A stretch of 64,000 nt of DNA from Wolfiporia cocos (GCA_029448655.1 JACCLO010000007.1:3658001-3722000), one strand, 5' to 3'; shown: positions 54,374 through 64,000, numbered from the stretch's first letter. Made by a program: numbers and translations. Notes: a model not told the origin generated them from the sequence alone.

Positions 54374-56379
54374 ATGTGCTGAAGGGGAAAACCCGGAGCG
54401 TTTGCAGGGCGCTCCGGAGTTTGCTGGACTATCGATGTCCAGGGGATGTATTGTGTGCCCCAGTTAGGCGGCGTACCTACTGGGGCCGTTACCAGCGTAC
54501 TGCTTGCTGGTTTCTCCACAACTTCTTCAATGCGCGCGGAGGACGGGGCTGGGGAAGAGCCCGAAGATTCGTCTTCGCCATCGGGGATCCACGTTTCGGT
54601 AGTGGTCACCTTGACGAAGCGGCCGCCTTTTTGGCCGGACTGCTGTTTGTATGCGGGGGGGTTGCCGCTGGTAGATTGTTGAGCCCCCTTCGAGTCCGTC
54701 TTGGCCTTGTCGACCCACTTGCACTTGTCCTCGGGGAAGGTACAGTTCGGGCGCCCGCATTTGGCGCACTGGTGGGGCGGCCACCAAAGGACAAGTTTGT
54801 TAAACTTGTTCTTTACCCACTTCGACCCTTTCGGAGCACTAGCCGGTAGTGGCTTGGTGTCCGGGTCTTCGGGTGCGCTCTTTTTCTTCTCCGAGGTAGT
54901 AGTAGTGGTCGCCTTTGCAGGCGCCGCATCCTTCTTCTTTTCCTCTTTTTTCTCGTTCTTCACGAAGATATGCTGCCCCTCCAAGTCGTTGGGGTTCGTC
55001 TTCTTATAAAGATTAATATTGGCGTCGAGATACGCCTCCCATTGCTCCGGGGCTTTGAAGCCCATTCCCATAGATTCGAATACGCCAAACTGCTTTTTCA
55101 AGTCAGCCGGCAGTGTGTCCTCCAGCTTCTTTCGGAGGGACGCGTTTTCGTATCCCGTCAGCTTGGCTAGCTGGCGGAACTCTTCGCAGTAGGTGAAGAA
55201 AGATTTCTTGCACCTCGCGATTCCTGCGTCGCCTGAGAAGGCCTTGTCCAACTCATTCTGTGCGACCTCCTTCTGCGTCTTTTTCTCGTACGTCCGCTTT
55301 AACCGTGTTTCGAATTCTGCCCAGGTACCGATATTTCCACCGGCGCTGTACTTTTCCTGTAAATCGGTGAAGTACTTGAACGCCGTCCCGGTGATTCGGG
55401 TCAGGGCGTCTCCGATGCGCGCTTTGTCGGTCGTGTACTTCATATGTTCGTGATACACGTTGACCTTGAACAACCACTCTTCCACGTTGTCCTTTCCTTC
55501 GCCTGAAAAAGATGCTGGCGGGGTTGGACGTGGTGCTACTGTGATGCTACCACTAGTGGTGGGGGCTGTGTTGGTGAGTGCGGCGACCTGAGCTTTTAGG
55601 TCGTCGATCTCCTTCTGCGCGGATGCGGGGATTGCCGTGATCGTGACGTTACCGGGTTGGGCCTTCTTTACCTTTTCGAGATCGGCACGCAGGACATCCA
55701 ATTGGTCCTGGAAAACAGCCGTGTCTCGATTCTCAAGGTCGAGTACCCGTTGGTGTAGGTACCGGGCGTAGTTTCGGACTTCGTTGTATTTGCGGTGGTA
55801 GAGTTGCAGACGTTGGTCGATGCGCCCTCGTTGTTTGGTGAGCACGTGGTCCGTGTAGGTCTTTCCGAGTTGGGTGGCTAAGTACATGCTGGAGGTGGCT
55901 GCCTGTATAGATGATTCCTCTGATTCGGCGTCGGCGATGTGTTCTCCAATGTTTTGTATGACTTCCGGCAGCGTGGGGTAACCGAATTGCTCCTAGTCGA
56001 TTCTGATCCTGTCGTAGACACCGAGTGGTTTGGGAATAGGGGGGGCCGGTATTACGGTGTCCGGGAGTTCCCGGATTCCCGTGTCCTCAGTGAGAGGGGC
56101 TAGCGGGTTCTCGTATTGTGGCTTTGGGAAGTAGGTTGGTGCCCGGACTCCCGTCCTGAAGGCCCAGTTTGCTTCCGTTGCTTCCCCTTCTTCTGGTGCC
56201 TCAAACCATGGATCCTGGATTCCCGACATGATACTCTCTTCGAATGCCCCTGGTGGGTGCGTCCGAGGGCGAGTGGGTGTAGTCGGGGTGATAGGACGAC
56301 TGGGAGCTTGGTTTCCCAATCCTTCTGCTCCTTGGTTTTCTGAAGCGAGGCGGGCGGCTTGGCTGCGGGTGGTCGGCAT
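54370..56379 (-). pseudogene. gag: Family D Gag with one in-frame TAG
   Basis: From the ATG at 56379 (MPTTRSQAAR) the frame is open to a TAG at 55993-55995 (after residue 128) and continues in the same frame to the TGA at 54370, about 669 codons in all. Downstream of the TAG lie a coiled coil, the gag core (about 55260-55500) and a Lys-rich segment, then a Cys cluster CX2CX4CX6C (about 54720-54770) as in family A. The next ATG after the TAG is at 55887. Either the TAG is a fresh nonsense mutation, is read through, or Gag starts at 55887. Listed as pseudogene only because of this codon. Confidence 0.75.
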
Positions 56380-56567
56380 TTCTGATTTGGAGAATATGTT
56401 AGTTTTTCTGGGAATTTCTCGGATTCGGGTTTCTAAAAGGAAAATGAAGATCTTCTAGGATGTGTTCCCCTTTTCAGGTGGAACCTTACGTGGACAGTCT
56501 TTTCAGATCCGTCTGAACCTAATATGCCAATTTAAAACAATCCATTGTTGCCGATGTTACAAATATT

Positions 56568-57548
56568 CTATGCTAGATCTAGCCCGTCGTTGTCTCCTTC
56601 TTCGAACTCCCACCGTTCGTACACCTCGATGCGGTTGTCAAAAAGACCCTCCGCTATCTGTTGGAGGTGACGGTAAGGGTCTTTGTCGGCGAAGACGTAT
56701 TTGACCACTTTAGAGGTGTCGCGCAGGAAACGGCGCATCTCCCTGTTGGTGACGAGTCCGTGGATGACGGAGCGTCTCCAGGCGATGGCGGCTGTTTCCA
56801 AGGCGTCGAAGTAGTGGTCTAGATAGACCTCGAGTTCCATGTCGAGCTTTCCGGGCGAGCGGTTCATGGCGGCGTAGAAGGCCTGACACTTCTGAGTCAG
56901 GCGGGCGATGAGAGGCATGGATTTGCGGGCCAAGTACCACTGTGCTTCAGTGCACTTGACCTCGCGTAGATCGCACCAGGGGGGGAGGCTGTCGATGTTC
57001 TCCTGGGACCAGTTGTAGTCCACCCTGATCTTGTTGGCGATCCGTTCGATCCGCTCCTCTGGGCCAAATCGGCCCTCGCCGTTCTCGAGCCAATCCTGGT
57101 GTCGTTTTTGGCGACGTTCCAGTTCTTCCGCTTCGCGTTGTCGTGCTTCTTCCTCGGCCCTGGCCTGGGCTGCAACTTCCCGAGATCGCGCGAGGGCGTC
57201 TCGAGCTCGCTGCCGCTCAAGCCGGCGGGCGTCCTGGATTTCTCGCTTCTGTCGGTTTCGCCGACCTTCGATCTGGATGTTTCGTCGTTCTTCCTTGGTG
57301 AGTCGGGCGGGGATGTGATCTAGGATTACCGGAGTGTCGGTTCGTAAAGTTAGTTCGACCTTTCCTCGGCGTAGGCGCCTGTAGGGGCGCGCATACTCCT
57401 CTTCTCTCCGGGCGAGGCGCTGGGCCTCAGTTTCGCGGACGTTTTCACGCTCCGCATCTTCGCGTGCTTCTGCCTGTGCTTCCAGCTCCCTTATCTCCTT
57501 GGGAGTGTAGCGGGGTTGCATGGCACGTGGGCGGCGATCGGCTGGCAT
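56568..57548 (-). CDS. ORF0 of family D: conserved protein upstream of gag
   Basis: 326 residues, start MPADRRPRAMQ at 57548, ending about 190 bp before gag. Very long Arg/Glu/Ala-rich coiled-coil region (residues about 15-160), then a C-terminal domain with G-L-V-T-N-R-E-M-R and K-V-V-K-Y in the place of the G-R-I-T-N-R and K-Q-L-G-N motifs of families A and B. Intact in a very young element, so likely functional. No known domain recognised. Its high charge could suit nucleic-acid or Gag binding, which is only a guess. Confidence 0.76.
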   Translation of the reverse strand: MPADRRPRAMQPRYTPKEIRELEAQAEAREDAERENVRETEAQRLARREEEYARPYRRLRRGKVELTLRTDTPVILDHIPARLTKEERRNIQIEGRRNRQKREIQDARRLERQRARDALARSREVAAQARAEEEARQREAEELERRQKRHQDWLENGEGRFGPEERIERIANKIRVDYNWSQENIDSLPPWCDLREVKCTEAQWYLARKSMPLIARLTQKCQAFYAAMNRSPGKLDMELEVYLDHYFDALETAAIAWRRSVIHGLVTNREMRRFLRDTSKVVKYVFADKDPYRHLQQIAEGLFDNRIEVYERWEFEEGDNDGLDLA

Positions 57549-58113
57549 GGCTAGGTTCTTACACGTAAGCTACTACGTATTCTAAGTGTGGGTCTAAAAA
57601 TAAAAGCCTAGATCTGCTTCTTGATGTATGCATGAGGGTCTACTTTCGAGTCGAAAACGGGGGGTACACTGGTCATGGGCCTACATGCCAGGAACGGATT
57701 TGGGTGTTTACACACCGCTGGAGCCGGACTCCCAGCCTAGACCCTGTGGGGACCAGTACGCGAGCTTATCCACCTGATAACAGATGGCGTCACAGCCGGA
57801 GACTTGTTAGCTCCGGCTTATCGACTTAAGCGCTATGGCTTTCCCACAGACCCTGTCGCAAGCGACTAAGGCTGGCCCTTACGTCATATGGGCAAAGACG
57901 TGGTGATCGCCGCAGTAGCCACTTCCTATTTCTAGAGAAGCGGTGTCCTGGGTCCTCAATACTGCGCACAGAGGCGCCCCCTTAGCCTTGGGGATCAGGC
58001 ATAGTATTTCCCCCAGAACCCAAGTAGACGTCTTGTCCTCAAGCCCCCTCAGGGGATGCATACGCAGACCTGTAAACGGCGTCCCAGGGCCAAATGGCCG
58101 GGGGACCGAGAAG
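57549..58113 (-). other. Leader of family D
   Basis: About 565 bp without a supported gene between primer site and ORF0. Confidence 0.65.
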
Positions 58114-58124
58114 AGTTCTGTTCT
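58114..58124 (-). promoter_or_regulatory. Self-primer binding site of family D
   Basis: AGAACAGAACT on the minus strand, two bases after the LTR; exact complement of AGTTCTGTTCT in the LTR (58242-58252 on the plus strand as its complement), 34 bp below the TATATAT box. Confidence 0.78.
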
Positions 58125-58126
58125 AA

Positions 58127-58586
58127 TGACACAAACCAAACTCCAACACTTACTAAGATCCTTTGGGGGGTGTCTTAGAGGGTAAAAAGCGAAGTAGTGA
58201 GGCGATGAAATAACTTGTTAGGCTGTAGTTCAATATCGAGGAGAACAGAACTGAGGTTTAACGCTCAGTCTGCCTTAGTATATATACATGCGTTGCGAGA
58301 CCCCTAATACTACTAGGACCTACGGTACCTAAGGATGAGTAACGCTACATGTGATCTAATACTTCGACATGTGATTCTAGGTAAGAGCATCAGTCAGCGA
58401 TCATGTGAGCGTAGACGATGCATGTGATTCTGGTTGGTATGGAACCTGCTAGAAGGTTCCGGTAAGTTCCATGGACGTAAGCGTTTGGTCACGTGATATG
58501 CTAGTTATACGTATTCTATGCTACAACGTAGATATTGAAGTATAAAAGCAGGAAAAATAGCTAAAAATAAGGAAAAATCTGTGACA
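58127..58586 (-). repeat. Family D 5' LTR
   Basis: 460 bp; one difference from the 3' LTR (AACG for AATG near its U3 start). Confidence 0.95.
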
Positions 58587-59116
58587 GGATCCTCACACGA
58601 CGTCAGTCGAGCCTACAAGACACCGCACCAGCGCTGAACGTAGAGGCGCATGGGATGACTGCACATTCCCTGATGTGCGTCGAGATAGTGGCGGTGGCTC
58701 ACAGACAAGGACGCAGAGATAAGGCCCCGGGCCAGAAGCAACGCAGACCGAATGGTAAGAGAGGAGCGTTTAGCTCATTGACTAGAATCCTAAAGATGGG
58801 GCTGTAAGGCCACCATCTTGTCATATATATACATGTGTGAGCGTAGTACCTACGAGCCCAGCCCTAAAGTAATGGTCCGTGCACATTATCTACAGGGCAC
58901 ATGACAAGTAACGCTACATGTGATACTGTGACCATAACGTGTCCGTATGATGAGGCGCGCGCTACCCTACAGCGCTAACCGATCCGGTCAGGTGATCTAT
59001 ATACTCTGAGTGCGACGTGGAGGTAACTAAGGAGTAGCGGAGCGGCGTACGCCCAGCGCCGCCCATACAACCAATAGTGAGGGACGTACGGTGACCCCCT
59101 GGGCACATCCGTGACA

Positions 59117-59350
59117 TATTTCCTCCGTTTCAGACATACACTCTCATAACGCTCCTGTGTCTGATGATGATTCCCATCCTCCGTGGTTGCAGATTTATTT
59201 CCTCCGTTTAAGATACACTCCTTCATAACGCTCCTGTGTCTGATGAAGATTCCCATCCTTCATGGTTGCAGATTTATTTCCTCCGCTTCAGATACGCACA
59301 CTCTTAAAGCTCCTGTGTCTGATGATGATTCCCATCCTCCGTGGTTGCAG
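59117..59350 (+). repeat. 79-bp minisatellite array, continued
   Basis: About three units in the same orientation as 49309-49423. The right edge joins the 18-bp repeat ATTAAAGTTGAGTCGTGC (59351-59368), directly before the KDZ gene stop. Confidence 0.85.
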
Positions 59351-59376
59351 ATTAAAGTTGAGTCGTGCACTAATTT

Positions 59377-62300
59377 CTACATCGCAAGATTTGACACGAA
59401 ATCTACTAATGCCCCCATCTCCACTTCTCCCTCATCATTTATTGCATCTGCCTCAGCATCCTCAGCATCCAGAATCCCTCCTGTGAGTATGCTCGTGCGT
59501 TCCGTAGCAGGCCGGTCATCTCCTCGATTAATCATGTCTGCAGGGAATACACGAACGCCTACCGCCGCAGCGTGGTTATGAGTGCCAGGGTAAGGTATGC
59601 CCGTGAATCCTTTTAGTTTATATAGCTTTTCAAGTTGATCTAGATGCCGTGCGTTTATATTCCTGCGGCGTTCACAATACTCGGCCACTGCTCCGTATAC
59701 CCTCGACTGCTCGGCTTTGACACGTGCAAGGACATCCGAAAAATGAGCCTCTTCGTCATGAATGGACGTGTGCAGGCGGCGCGCCTCGACGTTGCAACGC
59801 TCGATTTCCTCTTGCGCGCGTTCGATCCGCCGTGCTTGTTTCATTGTCTCGCGAATCGCAGGCCGTGTCCATGGTTTGTCCATCACACTGTTGCGAGTAT
59901 CTCTTAACAGGTGAAAGTCCTCCAGGAAATTGTAATGGGATACTCTCTCCCAGTCGACAGTGGGCTTCGGGGGATCCAGCTTCAAAGCAGCCTGATTGTA
60001 TATCTTGACGGCGTTTCGAATGGCTTTTGATCGCGCTTGCAGTGATTTAGCAATGTACGTTCGCGCGCGATATCCTTGAAACAGATCGATCGTTCATTAC
60101 AATCATATAAAAGCCACAGCACTTACCCGTCTGCGATATGTTCATCCTGTGTAATTCGAACAGGCGTTAGATTACGAGGCGCTGGAGATTGTCCAACGCC
60201 TTATGATACTGCCTATTTGTCATGTAGCTTACTGCGTCGATGTATTGCTGATCCGTTACTTCCCACCGCCTGGCAATTCCCATGTGAACCTCCATTTCTG
60301 TAACCTCGCGTGTTAATGTAGCATGTCGTTCGTGTAGGAATTTACGCCGAGTTTCCAGCTTTCGCGTGCGAGACAATTCAGCATTATAGTCGACTGAGCT
60401 GGCAATTGGAGGAGCAAAACGTAATTCAGCGGGGGCAGCGCGATAGAATTTCGAAAAGATGCCTTCAAATTCAGCCACTACTGCACATAGCTCTTGTAAC
60501 ACCTCGACGTAGGCGACCGTGTGTAAATTAGCGTCGTTCTCGTGCTCGAGCTGCTGAAAATAGGAGCGCTCCTCTTCATGCCATGTGTGTATCTGATCCA
60601 GTGTGATGCCTAGTGAGTCCAGTGCTTCTTCCAGAGCTGTAGATTCTGAGTCCAAGATGTCTAGAGCCTGTCTATAATTATTGAAGATCATAGTGCTCAG
60701 GTTTGCATATTTTTCTTCATCCCATTGTTTGAAGTAAGTGTCAATTAGAACGTGTCGGCGATACGCCGATGCATGTCGAGTGACAGAGGCAAGATTGTTG
60801 GATGCACTGAATATTCTCTCCAGTGTCTCGAGATCCTCGATGCCTGCACCTTCAATGACGTTCGGATGGTTGCGCGTCTGACACGGATAGCAGTGAGTAT
60901 ATCCGTGGAAGGCATTCACACAGCATCTGCAGTTTGCCTCTTTCCATCTCCATCCGAGAGAACTGCGTCGTATAGTCCCCTCAAACTCGCATCCAATGTT
61001 GTATCCCACGAGTACGCGTTCGCCCAATACATCGAGTGATTTTGATACAATTGCCAGGGGATATTTGGCTCTATGCAATTAGTTAGCCATAGTTCACTAT
61101 AATAACGCATGCTTACAGTTCTCCACTTCGTACCATGTCCATGAGCCACAGAATAAATCCGTGTCTGCATGCACTGGCAAAGATCCCGGTCTCGTCAAAA
61201 ATTGCCCACATTTTTTTTCTCATCAGACGCCGCCGCCTTCCAGTTCTTCGTACACGGTTCGTAATCCGGGAGATCAATGGCTCCATCCGTCGGGTCACCT
61301 TCAGTCATGTCTTGAGTATCCTCCTCTGCGTTGTCGCCCTCCTCCTCCTCTGCATATTCCGCCCGCGAATTGTTTGGTCTGCGCTTACGAGATTGCACCT
61401 CATTCGCGTACTGGTTAACGAAGTCCTGTGCTATAAAGTAGTTGCTTTCCTCGAAGATTCGGATATCTCCTTGCATCCTGTTGTCGAACGGAGCGAGGCG
61501 CTTGAGAGAATTGTTACCGTCCATACATATCAGCCTCTTCCACTTCAGAGCAGGCTCCCCAATAAGCTGTGAGATGACATGAGAGATTTAAAAGCAATTT
61601 GGGGACCCCCACATACCTCATAGCCACAAGCTAGACAGCCATACAAAACACGCCAGTTTGGAGAGTTGCGTCCGAGTGCAGTGAGTACTTGCTTGTCAAC
61701 GATGCAACGCATGCCAAGATATACCTCAAACGCGTCTGCAACTAGGGTTCGAAAGCGCGCGCTTTATACGGAATCTAAAATATATTATAGATTGCGGGCA
61801 ACATAGTGTATGAGCTAATGTACCTTATACAAGTAACACATCAACTTGCAGAAGGCTTCTATGCTGAACGATGCTTTGAATAGTCGAATTGAATATAGGA
61901 ACTCAAGTGATTTTAACGAGATGGCGACGGTTGGATTGATCGGTGTGGTACCGAGATATCCGTGCATTACTATAGCCTCAGCGTTTGATCGCATACTTGA
62001 AGCGCGTCGGACAGTAACAGAGGTTGTAAGACTAAAGATATCGAACGCAGAAATGTCGAATGTTGTCGCCAGTGTGTCAGACGCAGGCTCCTCTGTACGA
62101 TCTGCGTAGCGCCAGTGGGTATACGCTGCCGCAAGTTCTGGAAGTACCACATGCCAATTCTCGTCCATATGTTGTATACGCTGGCACCAGGTACGTGCGT
62201 CCTTTCTTCTACAAAAACTGCGCATATGATATTTAGCAGCAGCAGCTATAAAAGTGTCATACGACATACCTCGAATGTGTAATGTCTCGTAGTGCGTGCA

Positions 62301-62665
62301 TGAAATCTTCGTTCATACGCAGATCCTCAGGGATGGTCTCCCATTCATCGTCATCGTTGCCAACAGCCTCTGAGCACACCCCGGCTGGCTCGGCGTCTTC
62401 AACGTCCATGGGTACTTGATTGCCACGGATTTCCGCAAGGATGCCCAAAGATTGCCGGCTTAAGCCTGAGATCGTCATTATTACAAAATGCGCTAGAATA
62501 GGTAATGCCCAACATACCTGCAGACCTCATCTCGTTCCTCTCCTTAACCTTCTGTCTCTCTAAAAAGAGGTCACGTTGTTTTAAGTTTTTGTCAGCTGAA
62601 CTCCAACCCAACCCCTGGCCTACAGACGTGTGCGCGGTACGTGAGAGTCCTTTGGTACGCGCCAT
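59377..62665 (-). pseudogene. KDZ-type (Kyakuja-Dileera-Zisupton) transposase, inactivated
   Basis: Minus strand, seven exons by my reading: 62665-62518, 62465-62270, 62208-61824, about 61760-61617, 61566-61117, 61070-60127, 60074-59377, with short GT-AG introns. Family landmarks appear in order: G-Y-L-G-T-T-P and F-S-I-E-A-F, A-C-G-Y-E, M-D-G-N-N-S-L-K-R, D-E-T-G-I-F with C-R-H-G, V-G-Y-N-I-G-C, F-H-G-Y-T-H with C-Q, G-I-E-D-L-E-T-L-E-R with F-S-A-S-N, then a coiled-coil C-terminus. Lesions: an A8 run (61211-61218 as T8) puts M-W-A-I-F-D-E-T out of frame by one base, and a TAA (60167-60169) replaces a codon in an otherwise continuous exon. The junction of exons 3 and 4 also does not splice cleanly. 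It is flanked by inverted minisatellite arrays that may mark the element's ends. Confidence 0.85.
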
Positions 62666-62859
62666 GTTGAATAGATGCAACTGAATAAAGCCGATTATGA
62701 GCTTGTATAGTGAGTCGAAGTAAGTTAGGCACAAGTATCGTCAAACGTCTCGGAAGACCTCAAGCTCGCCAGCTCACATGATAGATCATCGGTCATGATC
62801 AGACACGCTTATACGTTCTCCAGTGGGTACCTGGCTAGCCATTTGTAAGTCGAATAAGA

Positions 62860-62951
62860 GTCATAATAAAACACAGGAGTGTTAAAATAAATGTAAAGCG
62901 AAGGAGGAGGGTTCTGAAAATATGAAGGAAATAAATCTGCAACCACGGAGG
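62860..62951 (-). repeat. 79-bp minisatellite, inverted copy, inner part
   Basis: Degenerate unit matching the reverse complement of the left array (AAATAAATCTGCAACCACGG). Continues at 63545 after the LTR. Confidence 0.75.
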
Positions 62952-63539
62952 TGTCACAGACTTACCTGTCTGTGCGACCCTGGCTACAGGGGAACCCCCA
63001 CAAGCCTGCATAGTGCAAGGCAACGGCACCGCCGTACTCATAGGTCAACCACCCGGTGAACTCATAGGACCATCACACGATGCCCAGCCACCGGAGGCCC
63101 CCAGACGACGACGTCGCAGACTCACAGACTAGCAGTCAAGATGGGGCCCCGGGTCAGCAGCAACGCAGACAGATTGTAAGAGAGGCACAGTAGTGCATTG
63201 ACGAGAATCTCAAGGATGGGGCTGTAAGGCCCACATCCGTCATACTTATACATGTATAGCTGGCCAGTAATGGCCGCCCTAAAGTAATGGCCTGTGCGCG
63301 CATTATCTAAGAGAGCACATGATATGTAACCACAGTGACGCATGTAACTAGTGTGACCATAACGTGTGATACCTGAGGCGCGCGCTACCCTACAGCGCTA
63401 ACCTAACAGTCAGGTGACCAACAAACTAAAGAGACGCACGAGGAGGTGGCTGAGGACCGGAGACGCGGTGTACGCCTAGCGCCGCATGTGGAACCTATAG
63501 CGAGGGAAGTACAGTGGCCCCCTGGGCACATCCGTGACA
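62952..63539 (-). repeat. Solo LTR, family C, in the right minisatellite
   Basis: 588 bp with GGAGG duplications on both sides (62947-62951, 63540-63544). Hairpin CACAGAC/GTCTGTG at the U5 end. Confidence 0.92.
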
Positions 63540-63675
63540 GGAGGATGGGAATCATCATCAGACACAGGAACGCTAAGGTAGTGTATATCTGAAGCGGAGG
63601 AAATAAATCTGCAACCACGGAGGATGGGAATCATCATCAGACACAGGGGTGTGGAAATAAATCTGCAGCCGTGAC
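63540..63675 (-). repeat. 79-bp minisatellite, inverted copy, outer part
   Basis: About one and a half units (GGATGGGAATCATCATCAGA, then CACAGG and AAATAAATCTGCA), ending near 63675. Confidence 0.8.
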
Positions 63676-63806
63676 TGCAGAGGCATAGCCACTAAGTCCC
63701 TATGGACTTGTTCATGTGCGCTCGCTCGGCTGGCAATGATGTCATGATCGAAGATCGAGAAGCCGGAGATAAGATGCGTCTGACCGAACGAATGTCAGTA
63801 AGTGCC
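63676..63806. other. Short unique stretch
   Basis: No feature seen between the minisatellite and the next LTR. Confidence 0.4.
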
Positions 63807-64000
63807 TGTCACAAGAATTCTCCTAGTTTCCCTATATTTCTTACTATTTTTCCAGCAATTCTACGAATTATCTACAACTTTCTAGACCAATAACTAGCTT
63901 ATCTGGTTCATAAGTCAACGGTTACATACGTGCCGAATGATGGCCGCGTTATCTCCCGTAACGACGGTCTTATCTTATCACTAGTAGTTACCATCAGTCA
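63807..64000 (+). repeat. Start of a further LTR, cut by the window edge
   Basis: Begins TGTCACAAGAATTCTCC followed by an AT-rich run with TTTCCC and ACTATTTTTCC, the layout of the B and A LTR 5' ends, so it is likely in plus orientation. Family not otherwise represented here. Confidence 0.6.

Larger units (their letters stand above)
49469..58586 (-). mobile_element. Family D Ty3/gypsy chromovirus, complete and young
   Basis: 9118 bp. The 460-bp LTRs differ at a single base by eye, and GGATC duplications flank the element exactly (49464-49468, 58587-58591). ORF0, gag and pol are all present; the only visible lesion is a TAG codon in gag at 55993-55995. It is the youngest autonomous-type insertion in the window. 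Confidence 0.95.
49424..59116 (-). repeat. Solo LTR, family C, split by element D
   Basis: The outer 45 bp (49424-49468) and the remaining 525 bp (58592-59116) form one C LTR of about 570 bp. TATTT duplications flank it (49419-49423, 59117-59121), so it inserted into the minisatellite before element D inserted into it. The hairpin CACAGACTTACCAGTCTGTG is complete at its U5 end. Confidence 0.92.

Noticed and set aside
49309..59350. CRISPR array
   Set aside because: Units are contiguous 79-bp tandem repeats without unique spacers, in a eukaryotic transposon setting.

Overview
The window is a nested stack of retrotransposons from a fungal genome, most likely a basidiomycete of the Agaricomycetes. 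The grounds are Ty3/gypsy elements with a C-terminal chromodomain (chromoviruses), a KDZ-type transposase gene with short GT-AG introns, and almost no host genes. The species cannot be named. I see no rRNA genes, no complete tRNA gene and no CRISPR array.

Layout. 1-859: 5' end (leader, primer site, LTR) of a family B element running off the left edge. 860-1660: large GAGCC-rich foldback, hAT-like. 1666-10909: family A gypsy element, minus strand, its pol split by a solo C-type LTR (4944-5491). 10910-26169: family B element (copy B1), minus, carrying a tandem non-autonomous C element (12352-15675) in pol and a complete non-autonomous C element (19810-21739) in gag. 26170-36411: fragments, namely a piece of an H-like LTR, a 5'-truncated second family A copy with its 3' LTR, an older gypsy element F broken by a solo LTR (32636-33093) and a 942-bp TRIM-like element (34528-35469), then a truncated A LTR. 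36412-48103: family B copy B2, plus strand, broken by solo LTRs at 38925-40019 and 47480-48073. 48104-49310: a scrap of host-like sequence with one small gene. 49311-63680: a decayed KDZ transposase gene lying between inverted 79-bp minisatellite arrays; the left array holds a solo C LTR that itself holds a complete young family D gypsy element (49469-58586), and the right array holds another solo C LTR. 63807-64000: start of a further LTR.

Families A, B and D share one plan: LTR, primer site, long leader, an extra upstream ORF (here ORF0), gag, pol as protease-RT-RNase H-integrase-chromodomain-dUTPase, purine tract, LTR. Nearly every insertion keeps a perfect 5-bp target-site duplication, so the nesting order can be read directly.

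The points most worth following are: (1) in every element with a visible primer site, that site matches a stretch of its own LTR about 33 bp downstream of the TATA box, with covariation between families, which indicates Tf1-like self-priming rather than tRNA priming; (2) ORF0, a coiled-coil-rich protein upstream of gag, conserved in three divergent families; (3) dUTPase after the chromodomain in A, B and D but between protease and RT in F; (4) LTR pairs and target duplications swapped between B1 and B2, which points to an inversion; (5) a TRIM-like element carrying a sequence like the 3' half of a tRNA next to its primer site.
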